Shown here: one piece after another, positions 6,272 through 13,732 of the stretch
Numbering within the stretch: position 1 is the first letter of the stretch
Layout of the letters: each line of letters opens with the position of its first letter
Origin: SIG578 sp045543635
Lineage (GTDB): Bacteria; Bacillota; Clostridia; Oscillospirales; Ruminococcaceae
Direction: 5' to 3'
Length of the DNA: 13,732 nucleotides
NCBI GenBank assembly: GCA_045543635.1
Contig: JAZQMT010000015.1
Span: 1-13,732 of the forward strand
The notes under the pieces: generated by a model
Told to the model about the DNA's origin: nothing
The model's input: only the letters and a program-made list of their open reading frames with translations
Database searches by the model: none
Position numbers and translations under genes: made by a program

Positions 6272-7243
6272 GTGGCTGTTTTTCTTGGAATAGACACTAG
6301 TAATTATACCACTTCTGTTGCTGCATATAATTCCCTTACAGGTAAGATGATTTCAGAGAAACTACTTTTGCCTGTTGCAGAGCAAAATTGCGGGCTCCGC
6401 CAAAGTGACGCCGTTTTTTTGCATGTTCGGCAACTTGGGAATGTAGCACAGCGTGTTCTTTCAAAACTAGATGAATCCCCGCTTGCCATAGGTGTATCTA
6501 TTTCACCCAGGGATGAGCAGGGGTCATATATGCCGTGTTTTTTGGTCGGAAAAATGCTTGCTCAATCACTGGCAGCAGCATTTCACTCAAAACTATATGC
6601 ATTTTCTCATCAAAGCGGTCATATTGCCGCAGCTTTATATTCGGTTGGCATGCCGAATCTTTTTCATCACCCTTTCCTTGCACTTCATGTTTCAGGTGGA
6701 ACTACCGATCTTCTTAAAGTTTCTCCCGATGCAAAAAAAATAATTTCTGTTGAGTGTATAGGTAAAAGCCTTGATTTAAAAGCAGGACAAGCAATTGATC
6801 GTGTAGGAGTTATGCTTGGTTTGAAATTTCCTTGCGGCGCAGAGCTCGAAAAACTTGCGGGGCAGTCAAATCGAAGTTTTAAAATGAACCCCTGTATTAA
6901 GGGAATGGACTGCGCGCTGTCAGGGCTTCAAAATAAAGCAGAAGAAATGTTTCGTTCAGGTGATGCCCCGTGCGATATTGCTCAGTATTGCTTGGATTTT
7001 ATTTGTGCATCTATTGATGGAATGTGTAAAAATGCAGCAGTACTTTATCCTGATCTTCCTTTTGTTTTTGCAGGTGGTGTCATGTCGAATCAAAAAATGC
7101 GCGGGATACTCAGGGAAAAATATAATGGTTTGTTTGCAGAGCCTAAATACAGCACAGACAATGCAGCCGGAATTGCTGTTTTATGTAAAATGTCATATGA
7201 GCGTAATTTGCAAGAATTTTTAACGGGAAATGAGGAATCCTGA
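6272..7243 (+). CDS. Divergent TsaD/Kae1-like (peptidase M22 family) protein of unknown function
   Basis: A 323-aa protein of the ASKHA-fold Kae1/TsaD family. Visible motifs are GIDTSNYTTS (6-15), HQSGH (113-117), HVSGGTTD (139-146), AGQAIDRVGVMLGLKFPCGAELE (171-193), FAGGVMSN (256-263) and STDNAAGIA (284-292). The metal ligands expected in TsaD (two His and a late Asp: H113, H117, D286) are present. Other TsaD signatures are changed: ETSCDET is DTSNYTT, the GGVVPE-type segment is GLRQSDAVFLH (41-51), and the GPG.GSLL-type segment is SPRDEQGSYMPC. It is therefore a paralogue, not the tRNA t6A synthase subunit itself; true tsaD should lie elsewhere. Start is GTG 6272, with GGAAAGGAAG upstream. 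Function is unknown. Confidence 0.82.
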   Translation: MAVFLGIDTSNYTTSVAAYNSLTGKMISEKLLLPVAEQNCGLRQSDAVFLHVRQLGNVAQRVLSKLDESPLAIGVSISPRDEQGSYMPCFLVGKMLAQSLAAAFHSKLYAFSHQSGHIAAALYSVGMPNLFHHPFLALHVSGGTTDLLKVSPDAKKIISVECIGKSLDLKAGQAIDRVGVMLGLKFPCGAELEKLAGQSNRSFKMNPCIKGMDCALSGLQNKAEEMFRSGDAPCDIAQYCLDFICASIDGMCKNAAVLYPDLPFVFAGGVMSNQKMRGILREKYNGLFAEPKYSTDNAAGIAVLCKMSYERNLQEFLTGNEES

Positions 7244-8514
7244 TGGATCAGGCAATCACCGTTTCACAAATAAATAGATATTTAAAGCTTAAAATGGAGC
7301 ATGATGTCAGATTAAATGATATTTATGTTACAGGAGAAATTTCCAACTTTGTAAACCATATAAAAAGCGGTCATTTTTATTTTTCACTTAAGGATAGCGA
7401 GTCATTGATAAAGGCAGTTATGTTTCGTCAATATGCATCCAAGGTGAAGTTTGTTCCAAAAGACGGAAAAAAAGTTATAGTACGCGGACAAGTTTCGGTT
7501 TTTGAACGAGACGGCATATATCAAATATATGTTACAGAAATAATTCCGGATGGTGCGGGCGAGCTTGCACTTGCCTTTGAGCAACTTAAAGAAAAGCTTG
7601 GCGAGGAGGGGCTGTTTGAAGAGGCACATAAAAAGCCTTTACCGCCGTATCCCGAGAAAATCGGAATAATTACTTCTCCTACAGGAGCTGCTGTTCAAGA
7701 TATGCTACACATTTTTCGCAGGAGATTTTCTGCTTGTAATCTTTTTCTTTATCCAGCGCTCGTTCAGGGGAATGAGGCAGCAAAAAGCATAATACAGGGA
7801 ATAGAATATTTTCATAAAAAAGAACAGGTCGACATCATTGTTGTGGGCAGAGGTGGCGGTTCAGCAGAGGATCTTTGGTGTTTTAATGATGAGCTACTCG
7901 CAAGAGCAATTTATAACGCTGATATTCCGATCGTTTCATGTGTAGGACATGAAACTGATTTTACTATTGCGGACTTTGTTTCTGATCTTCGCGCACCCAC
8001 TCCCTCGGCGGCAGCAGAGCTATGCGTGCCGGATAGTAACACTGTGCGCTATCAGCTTTCTGAATTTTCTCAAAGAGTTGAGCAGCTTGTTAATAATCGG
8101 ATTTCTGTTTTCTCAGATAGGCTTAAGCTTTTTTCGGAAAGACCGTGTTTAAAAAATGTGGAGTTTTATTTGCATGCTTTGCGTCAGCAGCTTTTGCAGC
8201 TTATGTCAAGACCTTGTTTTACAAACCCTCAAATGCTCTTTAACAGTAAAAAAATAGTTCTTTCACAAACGCAAAAACAATTAATAAATATCGTAAAACA
8301 AAATCAAACAAAATATCAGGCAAAACTTTCCGAAAATGCTGCTAAGCTTGATGCTTTAAGCCCGCTTAAAGTCCTTTCAAGAGGGTATTCCTTGGTAACA
8401 AAGAATTTGAAAAGCGTAACGGCGAAGGAACTAAAAAATGATGATGAAATATCTATCCTGTTTTCAGATGGGGTGGTGGATGCCAGAGTGAGCTTACCAA
8501 AAGAAAGGAAGTAA
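7243..8514 (+). CDS. xseA: Exodeoxyribonuclease VII large subunit
   Basis: A 423-aa catalytic subunit of exonuclease VII, which degrades single-stranded DNA into short oligonucleotides together with XseB. An N-terminal OB-fold covers about 5-100 (ITVSQINRYLK, VTGEISNF, SGHFYFSLKD). The catalytic domain follows from about 125, with IGIITSPTGAAVQDM, VVGRGGGSAEDLW (about 200-212), CVGHETDFTIADF (about 233-245) and RAPTPSAAAEL (250-260). A helical coiled-coil-like stretch (about 265-370) precedes a C-terminal segment with LSRGYSLV. Length is within the family range. The ATG overlaps the TGA of the Kae1-like gene (TGATG), implying translational coupling. Confidence 0.97.
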   Translation: MDQAITVSQINRYLKLKMEHDVRLNDIYVTGEISNFVNHIKSGHFYFSLKDSESLIKAVMFRQYASKVKFVPKDGKKVIVRGQVSVFERDGIYQIYVTEIIPDGAGELALAFEQLKEKLGEEGLFEEAHKKPLPPYPEKIGIITSPTGAAVQDMLHIFRRRFSACNLFLYPALVQGNEAAKSIIQGIEYFHKKEQVDIIVVGRGGGSAEDLWCFNDELLARAIYNADIPIVSCVGHETDFTIADFVSDLRAPTPSAAAELCVPDSNTVRYQLSEFSQRVEQLVNNRISVFSDRLKLFSERPCLKNVEFYLHALRQQLLQLMSRPCFTNPQMLFNSKKIVLSQTQKQLINIVKQNQTKYQAKLSENAAKLDALSPLKVLSRGYSLVTKNLKSVTAKELKNDDEISILFSDGVVDARVSLPKERK

Positions 8515-8522
8515 TCTTTATT

Positions 8523-8747
8523 ATGCAAGATGATATTAATTTATCTTTTGAACAGGCAATGCAGCGCATTGAGGAGATTGTTGTTGTACTGGAAAGCGGT
8601 AAATCTTCATTAGATGATTCTCTTGGTTTGTTTGAGGAGGCAACAAAGCTGTGTGCATATTGTAATCAGCGTCTTGACGATGCACAGAAAAAGGTAGAGC
8701 AATTTACCCTTGTTAAAATTGAGGACGAGGAAATAAAAAATGACTGA
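8523..8747 (+). CDS. xseB: Exodeoxyribonuclease VII small subunit
   Basis: A 74-aa helical protein, normal for the family, which binds XseA as multiple small subunits. Visible motifs are LSFEQAMQRIEEIV, LESGKSSLDDSLGLFEEATKL and CNQRLDDAQKKVEQ. It starts 8 nt after xseA; the AAGGAAG at the end of xseA serves as a ribosome binding site. Its last 8 nt overlap the ispA start. Confidence 0.96.
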   Translation: MQDDINLSFEQAMQRIEEIVVVLESGKSSLDDSLGLFEEATKLCAYCNQRLDDAQKKVEQFTLVKIEDEEIKND

Positions 8748-9627
8748 TTTTGAAAACAGAATGAAGGAATATTGTGCGCTTGTTGAAAATGAGCTTGAAA
8801 AACTGTTTAGTCACAACGAGTGTTTACAACAGGTTGTATTTGATGCAATGCGCTACAGCATTAGTGCAGGAGGAAAGCGTATTCGCCCTATTATTTTGCT
8901 TGAATTTTGCAGAATTTGCGGGGGAAGTGTTAAAGCTGCGCTTCCTTTTGCATGCGCGCTCGAAATGATTCACACTTATTCACTGATACATGATGACCTT
9001 CCATGTATGGATAATGATGATATGCGTCGCGGAAAGCCTTCTTGTCATAAAGCATTTGGTGAAGCAAATGCGCTTCTTGCTGGCGATGCACTTTTAAATT
9101 TGGCTTTTGAGACCATGTTATCTCCTATTCATTCGGAAATTACGATTGAAAGGCAGATCAGAGCAGCAGGGTATATTGCAAAATGTTCTGGAGCAGATGG
9201 TATGATCGGTGGACAAGTAATCGACCTTGAAAACGAAGGGAAAGAGATTTCCCAAGATGTTTTGCTCCGTCTTTATCGAGATAAAACGGCTGCATTGCTT
9301 TGTGCAGCTGCTGTATCAGGTGCTGTTCTTGCAGGGGCATCTGAAAATCAGATACAAGCAGCAGAGCGTTTTGCACAGAATATTGGACTTGCTTTTCAAA
9401 TTATTGATGATGTTTTAGACTGCACGGGCGATCAATCTATTCTTGGAAAACCTATCGGAAGTGATCAGAAGAATAACAAAAAAACTTTTGTGAGTTTTCA
9501 TGGTGTTGAAGGCGCAATGGCAGAAGCAAATAGGCTTACTGATGAGGGGTTATCAGCATTAAATGAATTTGAGGATACAGCTTTCTTAACGGAGCTTTCA
9601 CTATATCTTTGTAAAAGAAAAAAATAG
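8740..9627 (+). CDS. ispA: Polyprenyl synthetase, probable farnesyl diphosphate synthase
   Basis: A 295-aa trans-prenyltransferase that condenses isopentenyl diphosphate with allylic diphosphates, most likely to C15 farnesyl diphosphate for undecaprenyl and quinone-type lipids. Motifs are GGKRIRP (44-50), the first aspartate-rich motif DDLPCMDNDD (85-94), GGQVIDL (157-163), the second motif IIDDVLD (211-217) and KNNKKTF near 244-249. The two-residue insertion in the first motif and Tyr five residues before it (Y80) fit bacterial type II FPP synthases, so a long-chain product is less likely. It overlaps xseB by 8 nt and is directly followed by dxs, making an isoprenoid pair. Product length is inferred from motif rules only. 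Confidence 0.93.
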   Translation: MTDFENRMKEYCALVENELEKLFSHNECLQQVVFDAMRYSISAGGKRIRPIILLEFCRICGGSVKAALPFACALEMIHTYSLIHDDLPCMDNDDMRRGKPSCHKAFGEANALLAGDALLNLAFETMLSPIHSEITIERQIRAAGYIAKCSGADGMIGGQVIDLENEGKEISQDVLLRLYRDKTAALLCAAAVSGAVLAGASENQIQAAERFAQNIGLAFQIIDDVLDCTGDQSILGKPIGSDQKNNKKTFVSFHGVEGAMAEANRLTDEGLSALNEFEDTAFLTELSLYLCKRKK

Positions 9628-9634
9628 GTGCATT

Positions 9635-11500
9635 ATGGAAGAGAAAAAGAATATGCTTTCTCGTATTAACTCCCCGGATGATGTAAAAAAATTAAATAAA
9701 GAAGATCTTCCGTGTTTGTGTAGCGAAATCAGAGAAACGTTGATTGAAACGCTTTCAAAACAGGGCGGTCATCTCGCATCCAATCTTGGAACTGTTGAGC
9801 TTTCGGTTGCTTTGCATCGTGTTTTCAGCAGTCCGAGAGATCAAATTATATGGGATGTTGGGCATCAGTGTTACACGCACAAAATTTTAACAGGGAGAAA
9901 GGAAAGATTTTCTTCTATCAGAAAAAAAGGTGGGATTTCCGGATTTCCCAATCCAAAAGAAAGTGTCCATGATGTTTTTGTAACCGGGCATAGTAGTACA
10001 TCGCTTTCTGCAGCTTTTGGGCTTTCTCGTGCTAAATCAATCTTGGGGCAAGATGGACATGTAATTGCTGTAGTTGGTGATGGTGCGGCGAGCGGTGGAA
10101 TGTTTTATGAGGGGCTAAATAATATTGGGCGGCATCATGATCGCTTGATCGTCATCCTTAACGATAACAAGGTTTCTATTTCAAAAAATATTGGCGGTGT
10201 AGCAAAATATTTATCCGATATTAGAGTAAGACCGCGTTATTTTAAGACAAAAGATCGAATAGATAGATTCATTACAGAAATTCCTTTTATAGGAAAATGG
10301 CTTCGCCGTAGGATAATTCAATCCAAATCCATGTTAAAATATGCGCTGTATCACAGCACTTGGTTTGAGGAATTCGGTTTTACTTATCTCGGTCCTGTAG
10401 ACGGACATGATATTAATTCGTTATGCGAAGTATTGGAGCGCGCTCGTTTTCTAAATAAACCCGTTTTTGTTCATGTCGAAACGGTAAAGGGGAAAGGATA
10501 TAAATTTGCAGAGGAAAATCCGGGTGCTTATCACGGTGTAAAGCCTTTTGATATTTCTATAGGAAATCATCTTAGTAAAACCTCGGATGGTTTTTCTGAG
10601 GCCTTTGGAAATATCCTTGTTGATCTTGGTAAAGAGGATAATAGGATCTGCGCTATTTCACCTGCAATGAAATATGCTACCGGGCTTAATAAATTTGCAT
10701 CTAAATATCCACGTCGCTTTCTTGATGTAGGAATTGCAGAGCCCCTTGCAATAACCTGTGCGGCAGGAATGGCGAAGAACGGGTTAATTCCGGTTGTTGC
10801 AATTTATTCAACCTTTTTGCAGCGTGCATATGATCAGGTGTTGCATGATGCAGCTATTTCAAATTTGCATATTATTCTTGCTGTTGACCGTGCGGGAATT
10901 GTAGGGGCAGACGGCGAAACACACCAAGGCGTTTTTGATGTTGCGTTTCTTTCTACGATACCAAATGTTAAAATTTTTTCTCCCTCTAATCTAACTGAGC
11001 TTTCTCTTTGTTTAAAACGGGCTATTTATGATGAGGAAGGTGTTGTTGCAGTTCGTTATCCTAAGGGGAATTGCGATATAATGCCCGAACGCTTTGTACT
11101 TTCTGATACTGAAAAAACATTTTATCGTTCTGCTTATTCAGATAACAAAAAAAGCCTTATTATTACGTATGGTCGCGTGTATATTCAGTGTGCAAAAGCA
11201 GTCGAAATTGCGGAAAAAAACGGGCAAGGTGTTGATATTCTAAAACTAGTGCGGCTTAACTGTACTGCTGAAATTCTTGAACTTATTCGTTCATACGATA
11301 ATATTTTGTTTGTAGAAGAGGGAATTGAACGAGGTTCCGTGTCTCAGCTTTTTGGCAATGAACTTATGAAAGTTGGTTTTCTTGGGAAATATCGTGCTCA
11401 TACTCTTGGAAATTCTTTTATTGCATATCAAACCGTTGAAGAAGCATTTCGCGAATATCAAATGGATTTTGAGAGCATTTATAATATGATAAAGGAATAA
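9635..11500 (+). CDS. dxs: 1-deoxy-D-xylulose-5-phosphate synthase
   Basis: A 621-aa thiamine diphosphate enzyme that makes DXP from pyruvate and glyceraldehyde 3-phosphate, the first step of the MEP isoprenoid pathway. Key sites are present: GGHLASNLG with H46, HQCYTHKILTGR with H77 and H82, the ThDP motif GDGAASGG (148-155) to LNDNKVSIS (175-183), catalytic-type E369 in DVGIAE, R397, and H430 in DGETHQGVFD. These line up closely with the E. coli residues E370, R398 and H431. The AGGTG before ATG 9635 is only 4 nt away, so the internal ATG at 9653 (starting MLSRINSPDDVKKL, preceded by GAAGAGAAAAAG) is a plausible alternative start. It is 7 nt after ispA and 9 nt before tlyA. Confidence 0.97.
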   Translation: MEEKKNMLSRINSPDDVKKLNKEDLPCLCSEIRETLIETLSKQGGHLASNLGTVELSVALHRVFSSPRDQIIWDVGHQCYTHKILTGRKERFSSIRKKGGISGFPNPKESVHDVFVTGHSSTSLSAAFGLSRAKSILGQDGHVIAVVGDGAASGGMFYEGLNNIGRHHDRLIVILNDNKVSISKNIGGVAKYLSDIRVRPRYFKTKDRIDRFITEIPFIGKWLRRRIIQSKSMLKYALYHSTWFEEFGFTYLGPVDGHDINSLCEVLERARFLNKPVFVHVETVKGKGYKFAEENPGAYHGVKPFDISIGNHLSKTSDGFSEAFGNILVDLGKEDNRICAISPAMKYATGLNKFASKYPRRFLDVGIAEPLAITCAAGMAKNGLIPVVAIYSTFLQRAYDQVLHDAAISNLHIILAVDRAGIVGADGETHQGVFDVAFLSTIPNVKIFSPSNLTELSLCLKRAIYDEEGVVAVRYPKGNCDIMPERFVLSDTEKTFYRSAYSDNKKSLIITYGRVYIQCAKAVEIAEKNGQGVDILKLVRLNCTAEILELIRSYDNILFVEEGIERGSVSQLFGNELMKVGFLGKYRAHTLGNSFIAYQTVEEAFREYQMDFESIYNMIKE

Positions 11501-11509
11501 AGCAAAACT

Positions 11510-12316
11510 ATGCAGAAAAAAAGACTAGATGTACTACTTGTTGAAAAGGGCTATGCACAGTCCAGAGAACGCGCAAAATCATTAATTATGTCTGGAATTG
11601 TTTTTGTTAATGGTGAACGTGTCGATAAAGCGGGGAGCATGTTAGCTGAAGATGCACTCTTAGAATTGCGAGGTAATGATCTTTCATATGTCAGCAGGGG
11701 CGGGCTGAAACTTGAAAAAGCCATGCAAAGCTTTCCCATCACACTTGAACAAAAGGTTTGCATGGATATTGGCGCATCAACCGGTGGTTTTACAGATTGT
11801 ATGCTGCAAAATAGGGCAAAAAAAGTGTTTGCTGTTGATGTTGGATATGGGCAGCTTGCATGGAAACTTCGATGTGATGAGCGAGTTGTTAATATGGAGC
11901 GTACCAATGTTCGCTTTCTAACCGCAGAGCAGGTGGGTGAACCTGTTGATTTTATAAGCGTGGATGTTTCTTTTATATCTTTAACACTGGTTCTTCCTGT
12001 TGCCAAAACCTTTCTTGCCGAAAATGGTGAGATGGTTTGTCTTATTAAACCGCAATTTGAAGCCGGAAGAGAAAATGTAGGAAAAAAAGGCGTGGTTCGT
12101 GACCGCCAAGTTCATATTGAGGTGGTAAATAAAATCATCTCATTTGCAATAGAAAATGATTTTGATGTAAAGGGATTAACCTTTTCACCTGTAAAGGGGC
12201 CCGAAGGTAATATTGAATACCTTGTGTTCTTAAAAAAAGGAGAAGGAAAATTAGAGATTGAAGCAAATTTAGGCGAGGAAATTGTGAATAAATCACATCT
12301 TGCACTTGATATATAA
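11510..12316 (+). CDS. tlyA: TlyA family rRNA (cytidine-2'-O)-methyltransferase
   Basis: A 268-aa protein with an S4 RNA-binding domain (about 4-64: RLDVLLVEKGYAQSRERAKSLIMSG) and an FtsJ-like SAM methyltransferase domain (about 80-245). The SAM site is MDIGASTGGFTDC (85-97) with DVGYGQL after it. The catalytic tetrad pattern is K67, D152, K180, E236, matching the K69-D154-K182-E238 arrangement known from Mycobacterium TlyA. TlyA methylates 2'-O of ribose in 16S and/or 23S rRNA, affecting capreomycin susceptibility in mycobacteria. Despite the old hemolysin name, there is no sign of a toxin. The first ATG at 11510 follows the dxs stop by 9 nt, with AAGGAA upstream. Confidence 0.95.
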   Translation: MQKKRLDVLLVEKGYAQSRERAKSLIMSGIVFVNGERVDKAGSMLAEDALLELRGNDLSYVSRGGLKLEKAMQSFPITLEQKVCMDIGASTGGFTDCMLQNRAKKVFAVDVGYGQLAWKLRCDERVVNMERTNVRFLTAEQVGEPVDFISVDVSFISLTLVLPVAKTFLAENGEMVCLIKPQFEAGRENVGKKGVVRDRQVHIEVVNKIISFAIENDFDVKGLTFSPVKGPEGNIEYLVFLKKGEGKLEIEANLGEEIVNKSHLALDI

Positions 12317-12320
12317 AAAA

Positions 12321-12328
12321 GAAGGTGA
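12321..12328 (+). promoter_or_regulatory. Ribosome binding site of nadK that decides its start
   Basis: GAAGGTGA is complementary to most of the 16S 3' end and lies 5 nt before TTG 12334. A GTG three codons upstream (12325) falls inside this site, so it cannot be the start if the site is used. Confidence 0.7.
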
Positions 12329-12333
12329 TTGAG

Positions 12334-13188
12334 TTGAGAGTTTTAGTGTTGCCAAATTTTCAAAAGCATGATTGTTTAAATGTTACAAATACAGTAATTG
12401 AGGTTTTAAAAAAGGGCAAAACAGAAATTCTCGCTTTAACAGATACCCAAAAATATCTGCAGCATGATTTTGTTTCTTTTATTTCTCCGGACCAAATTAA
12501 TGCCGATATTGATCTCGCTGTCACTATAGGAGGAGACGGGACTATTATCAAAGCAGCAAATTTGCTTTTGGAATATGAGATTCCGCTGATAGGAGTTAAT
12601 CTCGGCACACTTGGCTTCTTGGCAGGAATAGAAAAGAATGAAATTAACCTTTTATCCTCGGTAATAGAGGGAAACTATACAATTGATGAGAGAATGACGC
12701 TACAGGTTTCTATTTGTCATCAAGATGGTACACAGAATCATTTTACTGCAATAAATGATATTGTTATTTGTAAAAATGCTTTTTCGGGAATTATTGATTT
12801 AGATATTTTCTGTGGAAATATTGAAACTGCACATTACAGAGCAGATGGTGTTATTTTTTCAACATCTTCCGGCTCTACAGCCTATGCAATGTCAGCAGGT
12901 GGTCCTATTATACATCCTTATGTAAAGGCAATCTCCCTTACACCAATTTGCGCACATTCTTTGCTTGCAAGAACGATTGTTTTGCCTGAATATGAAACTA
13001 TTAACATAAAAGTTAACGCTGATTCGGTTCGTAAAAAAGTTTTTGTTGTGGCTGATGGTCTTCATTCTGTAGATGTGGTAGAAAGTGACGTTATAACGAT
13101 ACACAGATATAATAAGAATATTAAATTTCTGTGTTTAAAAGGAAAAAATTACTACTCAGCGATAAATAAGAAGTTAATGGAAAGGTAA
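12334..13188 (+). CDS. nadK: NAD kinase (TTG start)
   Basis: A 284-aa enzyme that phosphorylates NAD to NADP. The N terminus MRVLVLPNFQK is typical. Motifs are IGGDGTIIKA with GGDGT at 66-70, NLGTLGFLAG, the NE-type NAD-binding pair as ND (N121-D122), and ADGVIFSTSSGSTAYAMSAGGPI (about 160-182), where the usual TPTGSTAY reads TSSGSTAY. The C-terminal IKVNADS and VADG segments fit. I chose TTG 12334 because the GAAGGTGA ribosome binding site sits just before it; a GTG at 12325 would add three residues but overlap that site. NADPH is used by DXP reductoisomerase and other enzymes, so its presence next to dxs is sensible. It sits between tlyA and argR, a common clostridial arrangement. Confidence 0.95.
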   Translation: MRVLVLPNFQKHDCLNVTNTVIEVLKKGKTEILALTDTQKYLQHDFVSFISPDQINADIDLAVTIGGDGTIIKAANLLLEYEIPLIGVNLGTLGFLAGIEKNEINLLSSVIEGNYTIDERMTLQVSICHQDGTQNHFTAINDIVICKNAFSGIIDLDIFCGNIETAHYRADGVIFSTSSGSTAYAMSAGGPIIHPYVKAISLTPICAHSLLARTIVLPEYETINIKVNADSVRKKVFVVADGLHSVDVVESDVITIHRYNKNIKFLCLKGKNYYSAINKKLMER

Positions 13189-13194
13189 GTAGTT

Positions 13195-13650
13195 ATGAAA
13201 CAGAAGAGACAGCAAAAAATCCTTGAAATCATATCAAACAATGATGTTGATACCCAAGGCAGACTTATGGAGCTATTAAAAAACAGCGGTTATTCTGCCA
13301 CACAGGCAACGCTTTCTCGAGACATTAGGGAGCTGCGTCTTGTTAAAGTTATGACCGATACGGGTATCTACAAATATGATGTTCCTACGCAGGAAAAGGT
13401 TACAGAAATGAGTACAAAATTTCGTTCCATTTTCTCCGAGGCTGTTGTTGGCGTTGACTATGCTTTCCATATTGTTGTGCTGAAATGCCACACAGGAATG
13501 GCGAATGCTGCTTGTGCGGCTTTAGATAATATGAAAATTCGTGATGTGGTTGGGTCTATTGCAGGAGATGACACCATTTTTGTGCTTCTACGTAATGAGC
13601 AGCAGGCATTAAAGCTTGTTAGCGAGATTAAACAGAATATAAAGGGATAA
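13195..13650 (+). CDS. argR: Arginine repressor/regulator ArgR (AhrC)
   Basis: A 151-aa regulator that, as a hexamer with bound arginine, represses arginine biosynthesis and activates catabolism genes. An N-terminal winged helix (about 1-65) contains the recognition motif QATLSRDIRELRLVKV (37-52). A C-terminal oligomerisation and arginine-binding domain (about 80-150) contains HTGMANAACAALD (99-111) and IAGDDTIFV (122-130) with the acidic D125-D126 pair. Length matches the family (149-156 aa). ATG 13195 is 6 nt after nadK, whose end carries a GGAAAGG-type ribosome binding site. I looked for an ARG-box palindrome directly upstream and saw none. Confidence 0.96.
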   Translation: MKQKRQQKILEIISNNDVDTQGRLMELLKNSGYSATQATLSRDIRELRLVKVMTDTGIYKYDVPTQEKVTEMSTKFRSIFSEAVVGVDYAFHIVVLKCHTGMANAACAALDNMKIRDVVGSIAGDDTIFVLLRNEQQALKLVSEIKQNIKG

Positions 13651-13664
13651 AGGAGAAAATTACA

Positions 13665-13732
13665 ATGCTGATGCAGCTTCAAATTGAAAATGTAGCAGTT
13701 ATTGAACAGGCAAATATTGAATTTTCTGAGGG
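13665..13732 (+). CDS. recN: DNA repair protein RecN (5' part only, cut by window end)
   Basis: The first 22 codons, MLMQLQIENVAVIEQANIEF and on, match the start of RecN, an SMC-like ATPase in double-strand break repair (family pattern ML.L.I.NfALIe...leF..GlnvlTGETGAGKS). The Walker A motif lies beyond the window. Shine-Dalgarno AAAGGAGA (13649-13656) lies 8 nt before ATG 13665; the in-frame ATG at 13671 is an alternative. Following argR is the canonical Firmicutes position. Confidence 0.88.
   Translation, partial: MLMQLQIENVAVIEQANIEFSE

Noticed and set aside
6272..7243. Calling this gene tsaD or a sialoglycoprotein endopeptidase
   Set aside because: Several TsaD-defining motifs are replaced, and the endopeptidase name is historical; I kept only the fold family.
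11551..12006. Reverse-strand open frame of 151 codons
   Set aside because: It is the antisense shadow of tlyA; the translation is serine-rich with no recognisable motif, and tlyA has clear family residues.
11510..12316. Hemolysin annotation for tlyA
   Set aside because: The S4 plus FtsJ-like domains and the K-D-K-E residues show an rRNA methyltransferase; nothing indicates a toxin.
13140..13194. ARG box upstream of argR for autoregulation
   Set aside because: No palindrome resembling the known ARG-box pattern was visible in the last part of nadK or the 6-nt gap.
1..13732. Mobile elements, CRISPR arrays, toxin-antitoxin or defence genes
   Set aside because: No transposase or integrase motifs, spaced repeats or foreign-looking islands were seen; all genes form conserved clostridial core gene order.

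Overview
The window is an AT-rich, single-stranded stretch of chromosome from an endospore-forming member of the Firmicutes. The gene order (complete spoIIIA operon, Asp23/Gls24 gene, nusB, an M22/Kae1-like gene, xseA, xseB, ispA, dxs, tlyA, nadK, argR, recN) is characteristic of class Clostridia. The stand-alone BofC C-terminal-domain protein and the M22/Kae1-like gene in the slot that Bacillus gives to folD suggest an anaerobic clostridium, perhaps of the Oscillospirales (inference, moderate confidence). All 20 genes lie on the + strand. There are no RNA genes, mobile elements, CRISPR arrays or large intergenic gaps.

Layout. (1) 2-358: membrane-anchored BofC_C-domain protein, probably truncated at its 5' end by the window edge, closed by a clear intrinsic terminator at 363-399. 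(2) 400-5299: a sigma-E-type promoter followed by spoIIIAA-AB-AC-AD-AE-AF-AG-AH, the mother-cell half of the SpoIIIA-SpoIIQ channel of the engulfed forespore. A second, weaker sigma-E-like site lies inside spoIIIAF. (3) 5300-5407: a promoter region with an extended -10 housekeeping promoter and a leader stem-loop. (4) 5408-13732: a tightly packed housekeeping operon: Asp23/YqhY-like protein, NusB, Kae1-like M22 protein, exonuclease VII (XseA, XseB), isoprenoid synthesis (IspA, DXS), TlyA rRNA methyltransferase, NAD kinase, ArgR and the first 22 codons of recN. From nusB to recN the gaps are 3-17 nt or short overlaps, so this is probably one transcription unit with translational coupling.

How the genes fit together. 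The left half is a developmental module expressed in the mother cell (sigma-E). The right half supplies transcription elongation/antitermination (NusB), DNA repair (exonuclease VII, RecN), isoprenoid precursors (DXS makes DXP for the MEP pathway, IspA condenses C5 units), ribosome modification (TlyA), NADP supply (NadK, whose product NADPH is used by the MEP pathway) and arginine-responsive regulation (ArgR). I see no previously undescribed multi-gene system. The most interesting items are the divergent Kae1-like protein, the structured leader before the Asp23 gene, the asp23-nusB hairpin, and the two sigma-E-like promoters.
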